A DNA stretch of 64,000 nucleotides from Gordonibacter faecis (GTDB taxonomy: Bacteria; Actinomycetota; Coriobacteriia; Coriobacteriales; Eggerthellaceae). Shown here in pieces: positions 58,394-64,000 of the stretch. Position 1 is the stretch's first letter, and each line of letters begins with the position of its first letter. Both the position numbers and the translations under genes were made by a program. A model generated the notes under the pieces. That model was not told the DNA's origin and made no database searches. It saw nothing but the letters and a program-made list of their open reading frames with translations. The DNA lies in contig NZ_JASJEU010000025.1 in assembly GCF_030077735.1 (NCBI RefSeq), positions 69,727 to 133,726 on the forward strand. The letters run 5' to 3'.

Positions 58394-60640
58394 ATGACGA
58401 AACACACTGGCATCTCTCGCCGCAGCTTCCTGCAAGGCATGGCGCTTGGCACCGTGGGCGCCTCGACGCTGGGCGTAGGCGGGCTTGCCCTCGCAGGCTG
58501 CGCGCCGCAGGCCAAGGAAGAAGCGCCCTCAAAGTCGCAGGGCTCCACGCCGGCGAGTGGCACGGGTACGTCCACGACAGGCACGCTGAACCCGCAGGAC
58601 TACAACTACACCACCAACTCCATCACCGACTTTGGGTCGAGCACACTGTTCTCCGACTGGCAGCTGGGGCCCCTCACCATCCACAACCGCATGGTGAAAT
58701 CGGCCGCGTTCCAGCTGGCGTTCATGAAGAACAACCCCGACGAGTACATCGGTTACTACGAGCGCATGGCCAAGGGCGGCGTGGAGATGATCTGGGTTGA
58801 GGACTTCGCCAACATTTGGGACATGACCGCAAGCCCACTCAAGCAGGACTACGGCGTGTACGACGTGAAGGCGCTGCTCGACCGCCTGCACGCGGCTGGC
58901 GCGCACGTGGGCTACCAGTTCGACACCATGGGCTCGGCCATTGGGCCGCTGGACTTCACCGAGAACTTCCTGGGGAACTACTCCACTGACGAGGTGAAAA
59001 GTTGGGTACAGACCATCGTCGGCATTGGCAAGAAGCTGCACGACGACGGCTTCGACGCCTACGAACTGAACTTCGCGGCCAACAACGTGGGCCAGTCGTT
59101 CCTTTCGCGCGCCCGCAACAACCGCACCGACGAATACGGCCCGCAAACCCTTGAGAGCCGCACCAAGTTTGCCGTTGAGGTAATCAAGGGCGTGAAGGAG
59201 GCCTGCGGCAAGGACTTCGTGGTGCAGGTGCTCATCAACGGCATTGAAGCGAACGACAAGATGCTCGGCCAGGATGCCGCCTACAACTCGGTTGAAGAAG
59301 TGAAAGCTATCGCCAAGATTCTGGAAGAGGCCGGCGCGGACAGCTTGCACGTGCGTCTGGGGCCCTGCGGGCAGCACATCGCCCAGTTCGCAAACGACCT
59401 GTACTTCACGGCGCACGGGCTGGAAGGCGCGAGCGGCTTTGGCACGCGGTTCGACTTCAGCCGCCACTACCAGGGCAAGCTGCGCGCGAACCACTCGGGC
59501 TGCGGCATGATGATTGACGTGGCGGCCGAAATCAAGAGCGCGGTATCCATTCCCGTGGGCGCAGCCACCTACATGGACCCTGCTCAGGCGCCCGATTACT
59601 TCGAAGAAGCGCTGGCCGAGGGCAAGCTTGACTTTCTGGTGATGAACCGCCCGCTGTGCGTGGATCCGGAGTACGTGAACAAGCTGCGCGAAGGGCGCAT
59701 CGACGAGATTGCCCCGTGCACGCGCTGCCTGCACTGCTTCTACGACCCGGACAAGTCCGGCAAACTGATGGAGCACTGCCGTGTGAACGCCGCCAACTGG
59801 CGCGCGTTCGGCGAAGACATGCCCGAGGGCTGGACGCCCGCGCCGGCGGCAACGCCGAAGAAGGTCATGGTTATTGGCGGTGGCCCCGCCGGCATGGAGG
59901 CGGCGCGCGTTGCGGCCGAGCGCGGCCACGAGGTGACGCTGTACGAGAAGAGCGGGAGCCTGGGTGGGTTGCTGACCTCGGCCGCTGCTATTAAGGGCCC
60001 GCATGAGAACCTTGAGCGCCTGTCCACCTACCTGGCTAAACAGCAGGAAGTTGCCGGCGTGAACGTGAAGCTGAGCACCGAAGTGGATGCGGCGCTCATC
60101 AAGCAGGAGAAGCCCGATGCCGTGGTGCTGGCGGTGGGCGGCACGCGCCCCGAGGCCGAGTTCTCCGCCACGAGCGGCACTGCCGTGCTGTCGTTTGCCG
60201 ACGTGGTGGGCGCCGAGATGGGCGACAAGGTGACGGTACTTGGCAGCAACGCGCAGTCGGTGGACGTGGCCGTGTTCTTGCTGGCGCAGGGAAAGCACGT
60301 GACCATTGTGACGCCCGACCCGATGGAGCTGTTCGAGAAGGGTCATTCCGTGAACGTGCGCGGGTTCATTGAGAGCGCCATTGCCGCGCAAGGCGTGCGC
60401 GTGTGGCCGTCCGCAAAGGTGATTGCAGTGGGCGATGGCGAGATTACGTTCACGAGTGAAGCCGGCGTGGAAGAGACTGTGGCATGCGATGCGCTGGTTG
60501 ACATGCGCGACATGATGCCCAACACGGCGCTGATTGACGGGCTGTCGGGTGTTGAAACGGTAGCCGTGGGCGACTGCGCCGACCCGTACAACATTTCCGA
60601 GGCCATTGCGTCGGCGAACCTCGCGGCGCGCAAACTGTAG
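58394..60640 (+). CDS. Tat-exported lipoprotein NADH:flavin oxidoreductase (enoate-reductase-like)
   Basis: 748-aa secreted multi-cofactor enzyme. N-terminal twin-arginine signal SRRSFLQGMALGTVG with lipobox LALAGC (C36). A Ser/Thr/Gly linker follows, then an Old Yellow Enzyme TIM barrel binding FMN (about 80-400: LGPLTIHNRMVKSAAF, GYQFDTMG, NRTDEYGPQTLESRTKFAVEVI). The [4Fe-4S] motif is CTRCLHCFYDPDKSGKLMEHC (about 437-457). The C-terminal FAD/NAD(P) Rossmann folds start with KVMVIGGGPAGMEAARVAAERG. This is the 2-enoate/2,4-dienoyl reductase architecture (FldZ, BaiCD type), but exported, so electrons must arrive from membrane carriers rather than cytoplasmic NADH. GGAGG lies 7 bases before the ATG. 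The substrate is unknown. Confidence 0.92.
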   Translation: MTKHTGISRRSFLQGMALGTVGASTLGVGGLALAGCAPQAKEEAPSKSQGSTPASGTGTSTTGTLNPQDYNYTTNSITDFGSSTLFSDWQLGPLTIHNRMVKSAAFQLAFMKNNPDEYIGYYERMAKGGVEMIWVEDFANIWDMTASPLKQDYGVYDVKALLDRLHAAGAHVGYQFDTMGSAIGPLDFTENFLGNYSTDEVKSWVQTIVGIGKKLHDDGFDAYELNFAANNVGQSFLSRARNNRTDEYGPQTLESRTKFAVEVIKGVKEACGKDFVVQVLINGIEANDKMLGQDAAYNSVEEVKAIAKILEEAGADSLHVRLGPCGQHIAQFANDLYFTAHGLEGASGFGTRFDFSRHYQGKLRANHSGCGMMIDVAAEIKSAVSIPVGAATYMDPAQAPDYFEEALAEGKLDFLVMNRPLCVDPEYVNKLREGRIDEIAPCTRCLHCFYDPDKSGKLMEHCRVNAANWRAFGEDMPEGWTPAPAATPKKVMVIGGGPAGMEAARVAAERGHEVTLYEKSGSLGGLLTSAAAIKGPHENLERLSTYLAKQQEVAGVNVKLSTEVDAALIKQEKPDAVVLAVGGTRPEAEFSATSGTAVLSFADVVGAEMGDKVTVLGSNAQSVDVAVFLLAQGKHVTIVTPDPMELFEKGHSVNVRGFIESAIAAQGVRVWPSAKVIAVGDGEITFTSEAGVEETVACDALVDMRDMMPNTALIDGLSGVETVAVGDCADPYNISEAIASANLAARKL

Positions 60641-60688
60641 GTTGCTGTTCACCCCGCGAGCCTCCCCTCCCCGCTCGCGTGGAGAGAA

Positions 60689-60725
60689 AAACGCCCACCC
60701 CGGCTTCATGCGGGGGTGGGCGTTT
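60689..60725. terminator. Bidirectional terminator between the flavoenzyme and rpiB
   Basis: Perfect 13-bp stem (60689-60701 with 60713-60725). TTTGT follows on the plus strand, TTTTT on the minus strand. Confidence 0.85.
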
Positions 60726-60746
60726 GTGATAAAAGGCTCGCTCTAT

Positions 60747-61187
60747 CTACTTGTTCTCCAAGGCCATGATCTTCTCTACGCGGGCGGTGTGGCGGCCTTC
60801 GCCGAATGCGGTGGTGAGGAAGGCATCCAGGATGGCGCGGTTTGTGGCTTCGTCGACGAAGCGGCCGGAGAGGGTGACCACGTTTGCGTCGTTGTGCTCG
60901 CGGGCCAGTTCGGCGAACTGGGGCGTGATGACGTTGACCGCGCGCACGCCGTTGATCTTGGTGGCAGCCACGGCCATGCCGATGCCCGTGCCGCACACGA
61001 GCACGCCGCGCTCGGCCGACCCGTCCGCCACGTCGCGCGCGACCAGTTCAGCGTAGTCGGGGTAATCGACGCGGTCGTCGGTGTCCGGGCCGCGGTCGAT
61101 CACGTCGTGGCCCTGTTTCGCCAGATAATCCACGAGCATCTGCTTCTGCTCGAACCCCGCGTGGTCGCTTGCGATGCTGATTTTCAT
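60747..61187 (-). CDS. rpiB: Ribose-5-phosphate isomerase B
   Basis: 146-aa sugar phosphate isomerase (RpiB/LacAB family). N-terminal KISIASDHAGFEQKQMLVDYLAKQGHDVIDRG. The active-site Cys is in ERGVLVCGTGIGMAVAATKINGVRA (about residues 60-84), with ITPQFAELAREHNDANVVTLSGR after it. The ATG at 61187 has AAGGAAAGG upstream; the longer frame to 61352 lies in the glpK 3' end and is rejected. It is 43 bases downstream of glpK on the same strand. Confidence 0.96.
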   Translation of the reverse strand: MKISIASDHAGFEQKQMLVDYLAKQGHDVIDRGPDTDDRVDYPDYAELVARDVADGSAERGVLVCGTGIGMAVAATKINGVRAVNVITPQFAELAREHNDANVVTLSGRFVDEATNRAILDAFLTTAFGEGRHTARVEKIMALENK

Positions 61188-61230
61188 GGGATGCCTTTCC
61201 TTGCGTCCTTCGTTTGTTACAGAAATACTA

Positions 61231-62724
61231 CTACGACATGGTGCGTTCGACGGCACGTTTCCAGCCTTCGAGCAAACGGGCGTGGCGAACGTCCTCCATG
61301 CCGGGTTCATAGGTATCATCGTCGGCGCGAAGGGCGCACAGCGTGTCGACATTTTCCCAAAAGCCGGTGGCCAGACCCGCCAGATACGCCGCGCCGAGTG
61401 CCGTGGTTTCGGTGTTTTGCGGGCGACGCAGCGGCGTACGCAGGATGTCGCTTTGGAACTGCATGAGGAAGTCGTTCGCCGAGGCGCCGCCGTCCACGTT
61501 GAGCACCTTCAGCGGCACGCCGGCGTCAGCCTCCATGGCCACGGCCAGGTCGCGTACCTGGTACGCAAGCGATTCCAGCGCCGCGCGCACAATGTGTTCG
61601 CGGCGCGTGCCGCGCGTGAGGCCGTAGATGGCACCGCGCGCTTCCGCGTCCCAGTACGGCGCGCCGAGGCCCGTGAACGCGGGCACCACGTAGACGCCGC
61701 CCGTATCCGGCACGCTGCGCGCCAGTGCGGACGAATCGGCCACGTGACTCAGAATGCCCAGGTCATCGCGCAGCCACTGCATGAGCGCGCCCGCCATAAA
61801 CACGCTGCCCTCAAGCGCGTATTCGGGGCCCGTCGCCCCCGGCGCGGACGCGGCCACGGTGGTAACCAGGCCATGCGTGGAGCGGCACGCCTCCCCACCT
61901 GTATGCATAAGCAGAAAGCAGCCGGTGCCGTACGTGTTCTTCGCCTGACCGGGCTCGAAGCAGCACTGGCCGAAGAGGGCGGCTTGCTGGTCGCCCGCCA
62001 CGCCGCGGATGGGCACACCGGGCACGATGCCGTCGGCGGCCGTACAGCCGAAGTCGCCCGACGAGGGGCGCACCTCGGGCAGCATTGACGCGGGGATGTC
62101 GAACAGGCCGAGCAACCACGGGTCCCAGCGCATTTCGTGAATGTCGTACAGCATGGTGCGGCTGGCGTTCGTCACATCGGTGGCGTGCACCTGCCCGTGG
62201 GTAAGCGCCCAGATGAGCCACGTGTCCACGGTACCGAAGGCCAGCTTGCCCGCCTCCGCGTCGGCACGGGCACCTTCCACGTTATCGAGAATCCACTTGA
62301 TTTTGCTCGCGGAGAAATAAGCGTCAGGGATGAGGCCCGTCGTTACCATGATGCGCTCAGCCACGGCCGGGTCGCCGCAGATGTCTTCCACCAGCTGCGC
62401 GGTGCGGCGGCACTGCCACACGATGGCGTTCGCCACCGGCTCACCCGTTTCGCGATTCCACACCACGGTGGTTTCGCGCTGATTCGTAATGCCAATGCTG
62501 TTGAGGTCGCCCGGGCCCAAATTGTTCGACACGAGCAACTCGGTGAGCGCTCCTATCTGGGACGATAGAATGTCGCGCGGGTCGTGTTCCACCCAACCGG
62601 GCTGCGGGTAAATTTGCGGGAACGGGTTTTGCACGGCATCGACGGCGCGGCCGTGCGCGTCGATGAGCATGGCGCGCGACGAGGTGGTTCCCTGGTCGAG
62701 CGCTACGACGTAGGCTGATGGCAT
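61231..62724 (-). CDS. glpK: Glycerol kinase
   Basis: 497-aa FGGY-family kinase making sn-glycerol 3-phosphate. N-terminal ATP-binding ALDQGTTSSRAMLID, NPFPQIYPQPGWVEHDP, glycerol-site NQRETTVVWNRETGEP, FGTVDTWLIWALT (catalytic Asp) and C-terminal VLNVDGGASANDFLMQFQSDIL. The ATG overlaps the 3' end of the upstream lipase-like gene by 22 bases, with a GAGGAG ribosome site inside that gene, so the two are translated together. This links lipid hydrolysis to glycerol use. Confidence 0.97.
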   Translation of the reverse strand: MPSAYVVALDQGTTSSRAMLIDAHGRAVDAVQNPFPQIYPQPGWVEHDPRDILSSQIGALTELLVSNNLGPGDLNSIGITNQRETTVVWNRETGEPVANAIVWQCRRTAQLVEDICGDPAVAERIMVTTGLIPDAYFSASKIKWILDNVEGARADAEAGKLAFGTVDTWLIWALTHGQVHATDVTNASRTMLYDIHEMRWDPWLLGLFDIPASMLPEVRPSSGDFGCTAADGIVPGVPIRGVAGDQQAALFGQCCFEPGQAKNTYGTGCFLLMHTGGEACRSTHGLVTTVAASAPGATGPEYALEGSVFMAGALMQWLRDDLGILSHVADSSALARSVPDTGGVYVVPAFTGLGAPYWDAEARGAIYGLTRGTRREHIVRAALESLAYQVRDLAVAMEADAGVPLKVLNVDGGASANDFLMQFQSDILRTPLRRPQNTETTALGAAYLAGLATGFWENVDTLCALRADDDTYEPGMEDVRHARLLEGWKRAVERTMS

Positions 62725-63680
62725 GCGTGCTCCTCAATCCAAGTGACGACATCAGTATAAACCTGGGTCCGGCCCGGCTCATTCAAGATTTCGTGGCGCA
62801 TGCCGTCGTAGAGCTTCATCTGCACGTCGCGCACGCCGGCGCGGCGCAGGAGGTCAGCCGCCTGGCGCACACCCTTGCCGCACGCACCCACCGGGTCCTC
62901 GGCACCGGCGATGAACAGCACGGGCAGCTCTTTCGGCACCTTCGCGGCACAGGCGGGCGTGACCACCTCGGCCGTGAGGTCGGTGAGTGTGGCGTAGCCG
63001 CCGACGGAGAACATCGCGCCGCAGAGTTCGTCGGCAATGTAGGCGTCAACAACCGCCGGGTCGGTGGCTATCCAGTCGAACGGCGTGCGCGCGTCGGGAA
63101 TCTGTTTCGCGAACGCGCCCGCGCCCATGCCGTCGAGCAGCGTGCTGCGGTGGTCCTCCCCCTTCGACGCGGCGAGGCGGCGCGCGAGGAAGTTGCCGGC
63201 GCGCGATAGCATAAGCGGCTGCTGGCCCGTGCCGCAGATGATGGCCGCCGTGACGCCCTCGCCGTGGCGCGCGAGGTAGGCGCGCACGATGAAGCTGCCC
63301 ATGGAGTGGCCGAACAGCACGTAGGGCGTCTGCCGCGAATAGCGTGAGGTGACGGTTTTGCGCAGCTCGTGCACGTCTTCGATGAGGATTTCTTTGCCAT
63401 GAGTGGGCAAGCACCCCAGTTTGTCGGGGCTTGCCACGCTTTTGCCGTGGCCGATGTGGTCGGTCGCGCACACGACAAAGCCCTGGTCAACAAGGTGGCG
63501 CGCGAATTCGTCATAGCGGCCCACGTACTCGGACATGCCGTGGACAATCTGGACGACGCCCCGTGGCGCCGTGGCGCGCTGCCCCTGCGAGGACGCGGGC
63601 GCCCACACGAGGCCCTTAATGGTGGACGTGCCATCGTGCGAAAGAAAGCCAACAGGCGTAACAGTAGCCGAAGTTTCCAT
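62703..63680 (-). CDS. Alpha/beta hydrolase, monoacylglycerol-lipase-like
   Basis: 325-aa serine hydrolase. Oxyanion region VVQIVHGMSEYVGRYDEFARHLVDQGFVVCATDHIGHGKS, nucleophile elbow LFGHSMGSFIVRAYL (Ser in GHSMG), acid in FIAGAEDPVG and His in YDGMRHEILNE. This order and the HGMSEYxxRY signature match bacterial monoacylglycerol lipases/lysophospholipases. No signal peptide, so it acts inside the cell. The ATG at 63680 has GGAGGGGA upstream. It is directly coupled to glpK, suggesting that it supplies glycerol from monoacylglycerols. Confidence 0.9.
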   Translation of the reverse strand: METSATVTPVGFLSHDGTSTIKGLVWAPASSQGQRATAPRGVVQIVHGMSEYVGRYDEFARHLVDQGFVVCATDHIGHGKSVASPDKLGCLPTHGKEILIEDVHELRKTVTSRYSRQTPYVLFGHSMGSFIVRAYLARHGEGVTAAIICGTGQQPLMLSRAGNFLARRLAASKGEDHRSTLLDGMGAGAFAKQIPDARTPFDWIATDPAVVDAYIADELCGAMFSVGGYATLTDLTAEVVTPACAAKVPKELPVLFIAGAEDPVGACGKGVRQAADLLRRAGVRDVQMKLYDGMRHEILNEPGRTQVYTDVVTWIEEHACHQPTS

Positions 63681-64000
63681 ACGATCCCCTCCCCAGGTGG
63701 TCTCACCTTCATTATACCCGGTAGAGCAACCGCACCCGTGGGCGGATGGTGGGAACGAAGCGAACCAACCCCTTGCGACACAGATAGTGGACCTAGCTGG
63801 CACAAATCGCCCTTTAGGTACGGATTTCCGCTTCCAAAATAGGTGGAAAGTTCACTTCCTTTGAAGAAACCCCTGGTCGGCATATTTCCAAACAATCCTT
63901 GGAGCGCTCAATCCGTACATAAGGGGCGTGCGGCAGAAAGTTGGACCGCCTTGAGGCGGTCCACGACCGATCGAGTGGCCCCGTAGGGGCCGCGAGGAGG
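63681..64000. other. Right-edge intergenic region with two hairpins
   Basis: No gene is seen. Two small perfect hairpins lie near the end: GGACCGCC-TTGA-GGCGGTCC (63943-63962) and GGCCCC-GTA-GGGGCC (63977-63991). They may belong to the next transcript or to another intergenic repeat type. Confidence 0.5.

Noticed and set aside
58529..60709. 726-codon minus-strand open frame opposite the Tat flavoenzyme
   Set aside because: His/Arg/Val-rich shadow caused by the GC-rich codon pattern of the real gene on the plus strand.

Overview
The window looks like chromosome of a high-GC anaerobe of the class Coriobacteriia (Actinomycetota), most likely an Eggerthellaceae gut bacterium. This is inferred from gene content and codon use, not from a marker gene. 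Supporting signs are a LuxR regulator fused to a 12-helix membrane domain beside a molybdopterin enzyme, a Tat-exported Old-Yellow-Enzyme-type flavoprotein, many transporters and peptidases with little sugar metabolism, and strong GC bias at third codon positions outside the first 7 kb.

Layout. 1-6.9 kb: lower-GC integrative element with an archaeo-eukaryotic-primase-type replication protein, a DUF4238 protein, membrane/zinc-ribbon and lipoprotein cargo, an XRE regulator with a perfect operator, and a tyrosine integrase broken by an in-frame TGA. 7-12 kb: ychF, then a three-gene unit of a Gly/Tyr-rich repeat protein and two U32-family Fe-S proteins, preceded by a structured leader with its own terminator, then an NSS symporter. 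12.6-20.4 kb: asnB, an SSS symporter and a metallophosphoesterase-radical SAM (ArsS-like) fusion driven by near-identical promoters, a low-complexity protein, truA. 20.5-32 kb: dnaE, an MFS gene split by an amber codon, an M20 peptidase, a C_GCAxxG_C_C protein, a membrane XRE regulator, a GNAT enzyme, and dinB with a LexA box and a small partner gene. 32-33.6 kb: a B3/4-domain gene behind a riboswitch-like leader, and a YefM/RelE-type toxin-antitoxin pair. 33.6-41.3 kb: SSS and SLC13 transporters, two paralogous CrtI-like FAD oxidoreductases and a divergent TetR regulator. 41.4-46.6 kb: a small protein with three flavinylation-like motifs, a membrane protein, a ferredoxin and a molybdopterin oxidoreductase, with the divergent LuxR regulator. 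47-54 kb: complete F1Fo ATP synthase operon (atpIBEFHAGDC). 54.5-64 kb: dCMP deaminase, upp, glyA, a LysR regulator divergent from a Tat-lipoprotein enoate-reductase-like enzyme, rpiB, and a monoacylglycerol-lipase-like gene overlapping glpK.

The genes suggest an organism that lives by importing small organic molecules and reducing or rearranging them with flavin, Fe-S and molybdenum enzymes, each under a dedicated local regulator, and that uses a proton-type ATP synthase. The most unusual items are the Gly/Tyr-rich protein with its U32 pair, the phosphoesterase-radical SAM fusion with its twin promoter, the VDAVTGAT repeat protein, the leader upstream of the B3/4 gene, and a dispersed intergenic repeat family with five copies here. 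No rRNA, tRNA or CRISPR array was recognised.
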